DNA of 64,000 nucleotides, taken from positions 7,179,976-7,243,975 of the forward strand of contig CM060121.1 in the NCBI GenBank assembly GCA_030522415.1, given 5' to 3'. The DNA is from Channallabes apus (Eukaryota > Chordata > Actinopteri > Siluriformes > Clariidae). Made by a program: the position numbers and the translations under genes. The notes below the pieces were generated by a model. It was not told the DNA's origin, searched no databases, and saw only the letters and a list, made by a program, of their open reading frames with translations. Position 1 is the first letter of the stretch. Each line of letters begins with the position of its first letter. Shown piece after piece: positions 1-11,748 of the stretch.

Positions 1-18
1 ATAATTATGGCTGCTCTC

Positions 19-49
<31 letters not shown>

Positions 50-1439
50 TGGAAGGAAGGACTGCTGTGTGTGATTCAGAACGCAGTTGATCATTGTTTC
101 TTTCTGTCCTTAATATGTAATTTCAAAATCTCTTGCCTATATCTTCACTGCTAATACAAACTACATTAGAACAAATGATGTATTCGAGAGATTGTTAAGT
201 TTGTTAAGGGAGCGTTTTACAACACGTACTGTTCGAGTAATGTGTTATTCATGAAAGTCTAGTTAGATTAGAAATGAAAAATTATCAGAAATCTTCTGAG
301 TTTGTGTAATTTAATGTATACCGTCATTCTCTAATATGAAACTTGATTGATTGACTTGCAATTGTATGATTGGACAATCATAATCCCTGTTAAACACCAA
401 GAAGACAAGACAAGACGAGAAAATTGGCAAATTACTTATTATTTTATTATTAATAAGTTTCATTTCATATTAATGACATAAAAAAGCACAGAACAAAGAA
501 AAAAGAGAAACAAAGATAAATAAAACTAGTTACTCAATTAGGACATATCTGACAGCACAGCACCCTACAACTGGAGGAATGAGTAAGGGGCCTTTCCAAC
601 ATTCCCGAATTTGATCCTAAACCAGTACATTCTCGAGGTTGTAGGAAATCCCAGCGAGATCGTCCGGAATTCAGTCAGAGGATCGGCATGTTTTTTTTTT
701 TCATTCTGGAAAACTGGAAATATATCCGCTGAGTGAAAAACATTGTAGCAATAAAAAGTTATTTGAAGGTGGATCGTAGAAGTTCTTCAGGAACTTGTGT
801 GTGTGTGTGTGTGTGGTTAATGCATCGGATTCCAAAAATAATCCAGATTCCTATGATTTCTCACATTCTCAAAAGTCACAATTTCAACTCACGTTTAGTA
901 ATGAATTACAACACCACTGCAGTCCTACTTCAAGTGGCGACATATGGTGACCATATTGGATGACGAATCGATTCCCAAATCATGCGGCACTAGCTAACTG
1001 TTCTAGATGGCTGCATTTCATATTGTTATCTAGTGCACTATGTAGCACTACTGTAATGGTACAATGCTTTATTTCCACAAGCGCACTTAAATAGGAACGC
1101 TAAAATCGATCTGAGGCTCGGCCGTAGACTGTTCACTAAGCGCTTCTTTCTCGGTGGCTCGGCTGAGGTTGACGTTCATGCGAAAAATCCCAAAATAGGG
1201 GGATCCTTGTGAACTGACAAGACATGAAAACTCTACAAATGGGTTGCCTTGTACAGTATATGACACAGTCTTGACAAGTTGTAGGCGGTTCATGAGAAAT
1301 AGTTGTCTTGACAAATCATAGCAAATTGTGAGGTGTTGTAGGTAAATCTGAAGGAAAAAAAAATATCATAGACCATGTGAGTGCTTTGTAAGCACGTCGT
1401 CAAATGTAGTGTCTAATTCGTAGGAGATTGAAGCATGCA
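1..1439. other. No recognised gene
   Basis: Contains (AG)n at 26-49 and a short TG run at 796-815. The small frames have no recognisable similarity. Confidence 0.6.
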
Positions 1440-1985
1440 ATGTGTCGAACCACCAAGAACAGACATGAATTTCATTCCGCAATGTGGGACAATCATTCAT
1501 TCATCTTCTATACCGCTTAATCCTGTGTTCAGGGTCGCGGGGGACCTGGAGCCTATCCCAGGAGACTTCGAGCACTAGGCGGGGTACACCCTGGACAGGG
1601 TGCCAATCCATCGCAGGGCACACACACATACACCCAATTACACACTACGGGCAATTTGGGAACGCCAATTAGCTTAACCTGCATATCTTTGGGAGGAAAC
1701 CGGAGGAAACCCACCAAGCACGGGGAGAACATGCAAACTCCATGCACACAGAGACGGGAATCGAGCCTGGCCGGGGAATCGAACCCAGACCCTGGAGGTG
1801 CAAGGCGACAGTGCTAACCACTACACCACCGCGCCGCCAATGTGGGACAATCATTCACAAAGTCCCGTTTGGGTGGGAGTTATTGCCACATCCCCGGTAC
1901 AGTCCTGACCTCACTCCAAGTCATTTCCACATATTTGGGTCATTAAAGGAGTTCCTGGGAGGCCAGTGTACAAAACGCTAAAACT
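1440..1985 (+). pseudogene. mariner transposase fragment, split by a SINE
   Basis: Sequence after the SINE (1858-1980) translates to WELLPHPRYSPDLTPSHFHI followed by a LKEFLGG motif, the C-terminal catalytic region of mariner transposases with the SPDLxP signature. The reading resumes from sequence just before the SINE. Only this fragment is recognisable, and no ends were found. Confidence 0.75.
1500..1838 (-). mobile_element. DANA-like tRNA-derived SINE, copy 1
   Basis: On the minus strand it runs from GGCGGCGCGGTGGTGTAGTG (A box) through a B box GGTTCGATTCC to a tail CTTCTATACCGC-type end with ATTCATTC repeats. A perfect 19-bp duplication, AATGTGGGACAATCATTCA, flanks it (1481-1499 and 1839-1857). 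It inserted into a mariner fossil. Confidence 0.92.
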
Positions 1986-2238
1986 TTCTACCTTGATGAG
2001 CACTAGAGAAAAACTGGGATAAGTGCATTAGTGTAGCAGGGCATAATATAGAGACATAAAGCGCAGGAGTAAATGTGTTTTTCGTAAATGTGTTCTGTTA
2101 TTCTGTGCCATCAAAAGTCCGGCTTTGACTTGAAAGCGCCTCATATTTCTAACGAGCATAAACGCACATTTAGAATTTCCGATGCTAAAAAAAACAAATG
2201 CATGCATTAATCTCCAGCAGACTAGATTAGATTGTAAA

Positions 2239-2291
<53 letters not shown>

Positions 2292-3287
2292 CACACGCAC
2301 AAATAAAAAAAAATCAATAAGAAAGCTTTTGCTTCAGAAAGTATTTAGTCAAACAAACAAACAAACAAAAAAAAAACCTGGTAAGTGCTATCCAAAAATC
2401 ACTTCGTTGGCTCCCGATCGTCTACGGAATTGATTTCGAAGTAGTTTTATTTGTTTACAGAGCTCTTCACGCAGCTGCTTTCCAATGTATTTCAGACTCG
2501 CTGATTGTGTACAGCTCTCAGGTTAAAGAAGATTTAAAACCAGCCAGAGAGCAATACAAGAAAGCGATCCGAGTCATTATGGTGCAACTGGGTGTAGAAT
2601 TCGATTTGACAATCTGTCTGTCCTTAAAAGCTTATTTCATTTGTAGGCGTTTAGTTAGACATCTAAGCATATCCGATCATTTTCACGTCTTTCTTTTCAC
2701 TTCTGTATTTTTATGTGAAATCTTCTGTACTAGTAATAAAATTCGTATTTGTTTTGTCGTTGTTGTTGTAATGGTGTATTTGGTCTGGATGCATCTCGTT
2801 GAGCTTCTTTGTTGGCGCAGACCCTCACCCTCACACAAATCCACTTGGCCTCCAACGGGAAACAACATGCAATTCATCATACAGATAAATCCTAAGTGAA
2901 TCAATGGTTGCTAGGCGCACAGGTATGTGTGGCTTTATGTGTGTGTGTAGTGATTATTTGGCTAAAAAAAAAAAAAAAAAGCAGCTTCCCAAGGCCAGAG
3001 ATTTATCAAGAGGAGATACGGCTCAGAGAGACGGGAAGGCAGATGGAGAGATGAACAGAAACAAGGAACCAGAATTGAAGTATAGAGAGAGCGAGAGAGG
3101 AAAACAGAATGCAAAGAAGGTACTGAGAAAGAAAAAGACAAAAAAAAATGGAGGATGATCAATGGAAGAGCGAGAGAAAGAACTCCATAGATAGCTATAG
3201 AGAAAGGGAAAGGACTGAAAAAAACTGAGTCAGACAGAAAGAGTGAGAAAATTCCCCATGTGCAGTTACTGAAGATATCTGCAGATC

Positions 3288-3321
<34 letters not shown>

Positions 3322-4019
3322 TGCAAGATACGCTGACTATCCTGTCACTGTGCAGAGCGTTATCACGTCAACATCACACTCTTGTTACACATGCTCGTTT
3401 TTTTTAATGCACACACACACACACGATCACACATTTGTTTTTTTTTTATCAAATATGCATCTCTTACATTTTCACCTTGTCCCAACAAGTCACAAAAGCG
3501 CTTGACTCCTTTTATTTCATCCGAACACACACACACACACACAGACCATTTTTATGAATGGCTCCTTTATACACGTTGTATTTTGCACATATAATTTATT
3601 CATGTTACTTCATTAATTTTTTTAATAAAGTAAAATTTAAGTAAAAAGTAAAATTTTTTTTAATTAAATGTAAAACTTACTAAAATAAAGGCAAGAGTTT
3701 GTTATGCTTCGATTTAGCTGATTCATGGCTTGACAAGGCTTGACTTGACAAGATTCAGAATCAACCGGTAAAGGGCAACTATTATGCAAAATTCGATTTG
3801 TGGTTTCCAATGTGTGTGTTTCCATAAAAATATCAGGAAAAAATAAATAAAACATTCCCTCCACATCTTTACTTCTTTTTCCATCGCTGTATTGGTCTGG
3901 GCTTAAAACAAGCCAAATACTGTAGATCTTCCCCCCTAACGTGAACTCATGTAAAAAGACACCCTCCCCCGGCTTGTTGCTCAGCTCGGCTGTTCTCTGG
4001 AGGGCTGCAGCTCAGCAAC
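1986..4019. other. No recognised gene; simple repeats
   Basis: (CT)n(CA)n at 2243-2298, (TG)n at 3291-3317, purine-rich 2990-3255 and short CA runs to 3542. Nothing else identified. Confidence 0.6.
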
Positions 4020-4228
4020 AGGCTCTCAGGTTGGATCCTGAGATCTAAGATCTCCTTTTAGAAGCACAGGTTTCCTCTGGGTTCCTTGGTTTCCTCATAG
4101 ATTCATAAAATTAAATAAAAAAAACTGATATGTTAAGCTGAAATGTGCCAGTGTGTGTCTGCGGATATCCTGTGATGGACTGGTGCACCTGTGACCCTGA
4201 GCAACCAAAGATGTGAGAATGAATTTCC
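4020..4228 (+). mobile_element. Very old SINE remnant (possible)
   Basis: Weak echoes of the same family occur in order: GGTTGGATCCTGAGATC, GGTTTCCTCTGGGTTCC, CTGTGATGGACTGGTGCACC and a final GAATGAAT. Confidence 0.4.
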
Positions 4229-4234
4229 TTTATA

Positions 4235-4800
4235 TACAGCAATGTGCAAAAGTCACACTCTAGACACCCTGGGTTATAAATGAAAATTGACAAAAATATA
4301 TATATTTTTAGTTTTGACATATTGACCAAAAATATTATGTGTTTACTAATAAATTAGTAACACATACTATTTTTTATTATGTGTTACTAATTTATGTTAT
4401 TAATGTATTAGTGAACACATAATAAATTAGTAACACAAAAAAAAATATTGTGTTCACATTAATTAGTAACACATAATAAATTAGTAACATAAAAAATATT
4501 GTGTAATGCTACAGAAGAATAGTAATGTGCCAGAAAAGAAAGCAGTACATTATACAAGAAAATACTTTTCAGAGAGAGAAAAAAAAAAAAAGAAACCTGT
4601 GCATGGGAAAACAAGAGCAGGTGCAACAGTTGAAGTCCTCAGAAGAACTGTAAGTAGCTCTGCATGATGCTTAGTAAAACTTGGAAAAACTAAGTAGCTA
4701 ATTTTCTTATAAAAACTGCACAAATTGTACCCAAGACTAAAGCATTCTCAAAGCATTGTTTCATTAATTACTGTTTAGTGGGCTTTTTTAGGCTTGGTTT
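4235..4800 (+). pseudogene. Tc1 element remnant
   Basis: Possible left end at TACAGCAATGTGCAAAAGTC (4237), then AT-rich palindromes (4330-4500), then the C-terminal transposase end (AGCAGGTGCAACAGTTGAAG to TCTTATAAAAACTGCACAAA). No right end was found. Confidence 0.5.
4330..4500. repeat. Short palindromic repeats around AATTAGTAACACATAA
   Basis: AATTAGTAACACATA and its complement TATGTGTTACTAATT recur five to six times in both orientations. Confidence 0.8.
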
Positions 4801-4919
4801 GTATTTTAAAGGCATACCTTAAAATTCAACCTTCAAAATGTTATCATTTACCTTCAAAAGTCCATCAGAGACAAACCGAATAAAGGAGAGCAAACAGCTT
4901 CAGCAGTAAAGCAAAGATG

Positions 4920-4925
4920 TTTATT
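4920..4925 (-). terminator. Candidate poly(A) signal for ankrd50 (distal)
   Basis: The minus strand reads AATAAA in the context CTTAATAAACATC, followed by a T-rich element within 50 nt. Use of this site is not shown by sequence alone. Confidence 0.3.
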
Positions 4926-5827
4926 AAGCACTTTAATATATACGTCAGGGAGAAAAAAAAAATCGGCTTAATATAATACAAAAGAAAAGAAGTGAAGTTT
5001 AAACATACATGGTCAAGCTATTTACAATCTCCAATCTGACACTTCTTTCATCGAACCCCGAGTTTGAGAAATTACACAAAACAGACAGACAGACATGCAG
5101 GGTGGAGGGAACAGAAAACAAAAACCAAGAAGCAACACTGCAGGTCAACAGATGGCTTAACATTTCTGAATACTGTCCAGAATTCCTTTTTAAAAGACTT
5201 CTTTCTCTCTCTTTGAATGAAAGGCTCTTGTTTAGACATCCTGAGCTTTAAACCTTCTTTATTTATCTTTTTTTATTACGCATTTATTTATTTATTTATG
5301 TAAGTTCTGTTTTTTGTTTTTTTTTGCTATCATCTTTCTTTTATCCTTCAGCTCTCACTGCCAGCAGCGTAAAACGAAGCGCATGACACACATTAACTCG
5401 TATACTGTAGATTCACTTGCTCTCATGTTAGTGCTTCAACTTTGGCATGACGAGAACACATTTCAGATGATGCCCTGAAATCGAAAAAACGTGAATATTG
5501 TATGGTAAAAGAGAAATAAAAAATGTCCAGGCGCTTCATCATTGTTGTTTATCTTCTGGTTGTTGAGTTTTTCTGTTTCGTGTTGAATCAGCTTTAGCAT
5601 AAGGACACGATTGTAAGGATTGACGAGACCTAGTTGAAGACTGAAAACTTGCTTATATGTTGGAATTCTCACACTGAAAATAGAATCCAACTTTAGTGTA
5701 TTTTCCATACTATAAGACATGCTTATTAGGTTAAAATAAAGTCTATATGCTGCTGCTTCCATTCATGAAGAACAATAAAAGCACAAAATAAGCTTGAAAG
5801 TATTCAATCAGCGTCTGGTGTACAACG

Positions 5828-5833
5828 TTTATT
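5828..5833 (-). terminator. Candidate poly(A) signal for ankrd50 (proximal)
   Basis: The minus strand reads AATAAA here and a T/GT-rich stretch follows about 40 nt downstream. It is an alternative to the distal signal at 4920-4925. Confidence 0.3.
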
Positions 5834-5895
5834 TCTATAGGTTCTTTGAGGCTAATGTACTGTAACTAAATGTGCAAGGTCAATCTACCAAACGC

Positions 5896-6022
5896 AGTGG
5901 TTCTCAGCTCCAGTCCTGGAGGGCCACTGTTCTATATGTTTTAGCGCTTTGTTAGCTCCACACTAAACGCTAAAATATGCAAGGCAGTGGTCGTCCAGGA
6001 AAAAAAGTTTGAAAACCACAGA
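5896..6022. mobile_element. Short MITE in the 3' UTR region
   Basis: CAGTGGTTCTCAGCTCCAGT to GTTTGAAAACCACA, with the inner CTCCAGTCCTGGAGG; a common fish hAT-type MITE in shape. Confidence 0.65.
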
Positions 6023-6052
6023 TCTATCTCATCCAAATATAACAAAACTTGA

Positions 6053-6545
6053 AGGGATAGTTCAGGGACTCCCTCTTAAAGTCTGTCTTAAATCAAAATT
6101 TAGGTGCATGTACAGTAAGTACATTACTGTAGGTCATTATAAATTTCCCTGATCGGCACAGTGACCAAGACATGTAAGTGATTGGGGCCAAATTCCACAA
6201 CCCTTGTTCCATGCATTTAGTGAATTTGTATATTTAGTACAAATTCAACTTAGTTTCACTAGAACTAGCTGTATTAACGTTGTAAAAATACCAACTCAGT
6301 CTAGCTCAGTAGAACTACAGAAGCTTCATATACTGTAAGTCTCAGCTGAACTTTGACATGCATTTTTTCCTGGAACGAGGGTTGTACTGTAGAATTTGGC
6401 CCAAATTCGTACTCGCCGTTCAGGTGACAAACTTCACACTCTGTGTGCAGAGCAGGAACATTTAGAGCAACCAAAACTTACAGTAGTGTACTGATGTGGA
6501 TTTAAATTTTGATTTAAGACAGACTTGGAAAAACTATCCAGTTAA
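6053..6545. mobile_element. Foldback element in the 3' UTR region
   Basis: GGATAGTTCAGGGACT near the left end faces AAAAACTATCC at the right. The inner arms GTCTGTCTTAAATCAAAATT (about 6080) and its complement (about 6505) are exact, and CAAATTCCACAACCCTTGTT faces a diverged inverse near 6375. It is palindrome-like throughout. Confidence 0.8.
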
Positions 6546-7907
6546 AAATTAGCATTTGTGCCCTTGTTAAAGTTTTGCCTCCCTCATGTACATTTATGGG
6601 AAAGGTAAAACTGAATAAATATTGATGTAGCAGGCATTTCCATTAAAAAATAAAAAATCAGAAGTGGGCAAATTTTTTCTAAATGTCTTACAGTCTGGAA
6701 AATAGTTGAGGGGAACCTACAGTCAAGTTTTGATTACAGAAAACAATTTAGGAAATAGCACCAAATTCTATTAGTGTTTAAATACGACTGTAAATAGTTC
6801 AACATAAAAATAAATTGTTAAAAAAAATGGTCCCACAGGGACTAAATAAAAATGAGAGGCTGGGTGAGATAAACCCTGCCCATCGGAGCATCTGTAATAC
6901 TACAATATACATGATGTAGAAAGTTAAAATAATGTAAGCGACAAAGTAAAAAAAAAATTATCATAATAGCAAATAAAAACTGCACACAGCACCATGAAAT
7001 TGCATGACAACGAAAAGTGGCCATTTTTTTCAAAATAAATAGAATTTGGGAGCAAGTTGTCTCTGTGATTAACATTAAATTCATATGAACTGACTGAATG
7101 AGTGAATTGCTGATATCAGGAAAAACATGAGTAGGAAACTGATATGGCATAAATTAGATTTTTTTTTTTCTTCAAAAAAAGGATATTGATATTCTTGATA
7201 TTTCCCCTGGTCAGCTGAAACCTTGTTGTCCATTTTACTCGTCTTATACAGGCAGGAAATGTTAAACGAGCAAAAAATACCATCCCAAAGTCGTGGAAAA
7301 TGAAAAAAAAAAAAAAAAATAACAACAAAAAAACATTAACAACAATAACAAAACACAAAATAATAATAAAAATTAACAATAAAAAACAGGCACCATAGAA
7401 ATGAAGGAAAAAAAGAAAACCGATCATAAGTGATTAGATTTTTTTTCTCATTGCAGAAAAAATGAAAAGTGCATACATGGCTTATTAAATAGCAATACAT
7501 TAAATTAAAATGGTGTGCATGAATATGAGTAGGCTGTTACATCGGTAGGCACGTAGATATCAAGTTCATATTATTTGCCATATGCTGCAATCAGGATACT
7601 TCCCTTGAGTTTCCATTCCCTTCCCCTACACCCTCGATTTTCCTCCTTTTTTCATTCTAGTCTAGGTGTTGCACTAAGGGCTGAGTAGCAGTGGTTTCTG
7701 GGAGCGTGTGTATACATTTCAGGAGGTAAGCGCCGATCTGGGATCAGTTCCTTTCTGGTAATTTGATGTTGTAGTCAACTTTATTAGGACGTACAAAATC
7801 TGATTCTAGATCAAGCAGTTTCAATCTGAGAATTTTCTCCCCGATGAAAACAGCTGCTTTGGCACATTCTCCATTACATCTGGATGAAGGTTTTAGTTTA
7901 AAGATGC

Positions 7908-8194
7908 CTGAAACGAAATCATTTGAGAGTCAGCATTTGGTTGGAACATATTTTCCTGGCATAAAATGTAAATTTTTTACATGCATAATTCTATTAGTTT
8001 TACTTCAATAGCTGCACAGTTGACTAAAGACAAATTACCCTGTAAATTCACACTGGTTCAGAACCATATACCATCTAAACACCAAATCGAAGTATTTTTT
8101 TTATGATGTGTTTCAAATTTCCACTACATTATGGACAGTAGGAACACCTTAAATAAAGTACGGTTTCAAGTTTAGGTCAAGTACTTCCACTTAC
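7908..8194 (-). other. ankrd50: Intron in the ankrd50 3' UTR
   Basis: Three bases after the TAA stop there is a strong donor, CTG|GTAAGT (GT at 8194-8193). A matching acceptor lies at 7908-7910 (GTTTCAG|GCATC), with a branch-point-like TGCTGAC about 24 bases upstream and a short pyrimidine stretch. Because the intron starts less than 50 nt after the stop, it should not trigger nonsense-mediated decay. Splicing is inferred from motifs only. Confidence 0.7.
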
Positions 8195-8197
8195 CAG

Positions 8198-11100
8198 TTA
8201 TAGTGGCGTCTCTTTCTTGTAGTTGAACCCAGGATCTGATCCTTCAATCTGCAGTTTCAGAGCTTGTTTAAGGCTTAATTCAGACTCCCCTAACGGGTAG
8301 TTGTCGAGAACTTCCTGATGTCCCCTGTTGTGCACAGTTCTGGGTACTGAGACTCTGCCTAAATAGACTTGATTTCCCTGGAGGTGATAATTAGGGTTGG
8401 TCATAATCCCATTTCTCTTCTTCTCAGCACAGCTCTGCTGTTGGATATAGTACGGCTCATGTGACTGGCTGGAGTCCAGAGTGTTGGAGCCTCCCAGCAC
8501 TATCTTGCAATGTGGATCCTTTACTGCGAAGTTTGACAATGGCTTGTTGAGAGCAACTCTTTTATCGAATTGGGTCATTTCATATTCCAAAACCTGACCA
8601 TGTGGAATGCCACTACTGTTTTTGGATTTCTTCTTATCTCCAGATCCTTCTTTTCTTGTGCAATAGTTTGTCCCGTTGCCACTTTTTCCTCCTTTAGACG
8701 ATTTCAGCCCTGGTTTCACATGATTCCAGTCAAATTCACCAGTTGGAGATGCAGGCTGTGGGCCGATCGACTTTGTGGTTGAAGAAGGGGAAACTATAGA
8801 CTGCCTGCTGCGACTTCGAGGCAAAGAATGCTGCTGGATTTGCTCTGTGAAGCTAAGTCCATGGAAACTATCGATGGGCACTGTTTGGGCTGTCGAAGTG
8901 GATGAAGTAGTCCTCAGCGATGAGTTCTTTGAGCTTTTAAGGGAATTATTAGAGAGGGAGGACTTTTGCCTATCAACTGTTGAGTCTGGAGATTCAGAAG
9001 GGGAGCTGAAAGCATGAACAGGTCCATTAGATAAACCTCGACCTGATGTTTGAACATCTCCAGCTCCCGTGCTGCCAGAACTACTGGATTTAATAGTAAG
9101 TGATTGCATCTTTCCTGTAACTGACAGTGGAGTTTTCTGCTCCATGGTATGTATAGGTGAGGGATTGCAGCCATTCAGACTAGTCGCACCATATTTCTCT
9201 AAAAGTTTGATGATCATCGAGTGTCTTCCTTTGGCTGCCACCCTCATGGCTGTACGACCAAACTGGTCTGCATGGTTGGGATCTGCACCATGCTCGAGAA
9301 GAATCCGTACTACATCAATGTGACCTTCTTGAGCAGCAATGCCAAGTGCGGTCGCTCCCTGATTGCAGGTGTGATCAACATGAGTGCCGCTGTCAATCAA
9401 AAACTGGACAACTTTCGTGTGACCTTGCCATGCAGCGGACTGCAGAGCAGAACGTTTTTCATTGTCACAGGAATTCACATCTGCATGGTAGCCGATTAGC
9501 AACCTTACCATTTCCACATGGCCTTGCCAACAGGAAACGTGAAGGGCTGTCCTGCCCTCAGTATCACTTGCCTCAACGTTCGCTCCGTTCTCTAAAAAAT
9601 ACTCAGCCATGCCTAGCTGATTTTCAAGCGCCAGTATGTATAAGGTTGGGCGGCCATCTGCATCTTTGTAATCTATGTCAGCTCCATGACTCAGCAACAG
9701 CTCGACAATATCCCGGTGTCCTTCCATAGCTGCGACCCTGAGGGAGTTTCTCCCATCATACCCTCTCTGGTCAATGCAGGACTTATTCTCATGAAGGATG
9801 TGCACACAGTCATAATGTCCCTCCTGAGCAGCCAGGATCAATGGAATACGTCCGTCGTTGTCCACTTCTGTGCATCGAGCACCTTGTTCAATGAGGGCAT
9901 CGCACACTTGCCTATGTCCCTCAAATGCTGCCATGTGTAAAGGTGTCCAACCAGCATCATCTCTGTGATTTTCATCTAGTCCTCTGTCCAGCAGAGTTCG
10001 AACCACCTCAACGTTCCCTTGAGCAGATGCAATGCTGAGGACAGTTCTCCCTTCACTATCGATACTGTCCACGGCTGCACCCCAAAAAAGCAAGGTATTG
10101 ACAACAGAAGCATGTCCCATTGATGCTGCGGCAAGCAGAGGTGTTCTTCCATTATTGTCTGTATGGTCGACATCTGCTCCTCCTTCTAGGAGCAAATCCA
10201 CTACGTCTACATGCCCTTCGTAGGCAGCAACCAGAAGAGGAGTCATGCAGTCTTTATCACAGTGGTCCACTTCTGCACCACGGTCAATCAGAAGACTAAC
10301 CACCGAGGCATGGCCTTTGCTAGCAGGGACACAGAGGGCTGCAACTGACAAAGCTGTCCGTCCATCAACATCTTCATGGTTTACCTCAGCACCATGGTCC
10401 AGCAGGTGCTCGACAATCTCTCTATGCCCCATGTAGGCTGCTGCAATGAGTGCAGTCCTTCCTTCATTATCAGCCTTGTTGACCTCTGCTCCATGCTGTA
10501 GAAGATTAAGGACAATATCCTCATGACCTCCCCAAGCTGCAGCCCTCAGCGCAGTTCTGCTGTCCGCATCTGCACAGTCAACCTTAGCACCTGCGTAAAG
10601 GAGTGCCGAGACCACTTCAGAGTGACCACCCCAAGCTGCAGATCTTAAGGCTGTCCATCCATCGTGATCTGTGTGGTTGATGTTGGCATCACAGCCAATC
10701 AGGCAGTTAACTACCTTGGTGTGTCCTTGTCTGGCAGCAAGTGTCAGTGGTGTTTGTCCGTGGTTGTCCTGAAGCTCCATATTGGCACCTCTGGAAACGA
10801 GCAGATTCACCACATCCAGGTTGCCACAGTACGCCGCATTAGCCAGTAGCGTTCGCCCGCTGGAGTCGCTTTGGTTTACTGAAGCACCATTATCAAGCAA
10901 AGTACGGATAGAATCCTCCCGCTCCAGTGCTTGCTGTACAATGCACGATGCATGATCATCCTCATTGCTAATGTGAGCTCCAGCTTTGACCAGAAGTTGC
11001 AAGACCTCCTGCTCTTTCGGAATGGATGTAGAAAGAGAGTCTTTTGCAGGAGTGCCATTCCACACCATCCACAACGCCAAGTTAAAAGGTTCAATCTGCA

Positions 11101-11748
11101 GGTTGGAGTTGATCAAGTGAAACGCAAACTCCTGCACCTCCAGAGGTTTGAGCTGCTTGGCACGACATGTATAGCTCATAGCCATCATCCGGTGACCCTC
11201 AGCAGCGTTGCAAAGGTATTTCTGAGTGCAGTGCTTAACGTCAAGGAGCCATTCAGCAAAGCTGTAGTGAAAAAGAATCTTAGTACCTCCGAGTCCATCC
11301 ACAAGCAGTTTGGCGAGAATGTCCATCTTTTTCTGAAACTCCTCCATGGTCAGGGTCATATTTTTTGTCCAGACAGCATGGTACAACTCCTTCACGGTCA
11401 AAGGCCTGCACGTGGCCAGAATGACGTTCAGGATGGGTTGCACCTTGGCGAATTGCTTTCTGACAAAAAGTCTTTGGCAGAGCCACAGGTAAAGTCCGTT
11501 TAACGTTCCCGGGATGTCGCGGATCTCGCGCAGCATAATGAAGTTATCGACCACGCCGTCCAGCACGCGCTCCAGGTACAAGAAACAGCCGCTGCTCTTA
11601 ATGTGGAGCTGGTTCAGCATTTCTGCTGTCTCCTTGGTCAGGTGTTGACGTAATGCTTCTTCCTGGTCCAGCCTGTGCAGGATGTATTGCTGAACATCTT
11701 TAACAATGTAAGCTTTGCGTAGGTCATCCAGGCTGATTTTGCGGAAAC
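8198..11748 (-). CDS. ankrd50: ANKRD50, coding exon 3 (ankyrin repeats and C-terminus, stop)
   Basis: Large terminal coding exon, 3551 bp, encoding residues 236-1418. Total length is about 1418 aa, against about 1429 in human. It begins [10 protein letters not shown] after the acceptor TTTCAG at 11749. The rest of the STAND-like helical region runs to about residue 490. About 18 ankyrin repeats of 33 aa follow, to about 1100; one repeat carries the family's extra CVPAS insertion. A Ser/Thr-rich, probably disordered tail follows and ends in the conserved KKETPL before TAA at 8198-8200. In the eighth repeat the usual Gly before TPL is Cys (DKDCMTPL). The frame is fully open with no breaks. The ankyrin block is the expected protein-interaction surface. 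The in-frame Met upstream at 11788 lies in intron sequence and is not the start. Confidence 0.97.

Larger units (their letters stand above)
4905..7907 (-). other. ankrd50: Probable last, non-coding exon and 3' UTR of ankrd50
   Basis: This AT-rich sequence without coding potential lies downstream of the 3' UTR acceptor. Candidate minus-strand AATAAA signals lie at 5828-5833 (followed by a T/GT-rich stretch) and at 4920-4925 (followed by TGTTTGCTCTCC). Several more TTTATT motifs lie at about 5258-5300. I cannot decide between them, so the far boundary is a guess. Two palindromic repeat elements lie inside, at 5896-6022 and 6053-6545. Confidence 0.45.

Noticed and set aside
1087..1314. 75-codon minus-strand frame
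   Set aside because: No similarity recognised and no supporting context.
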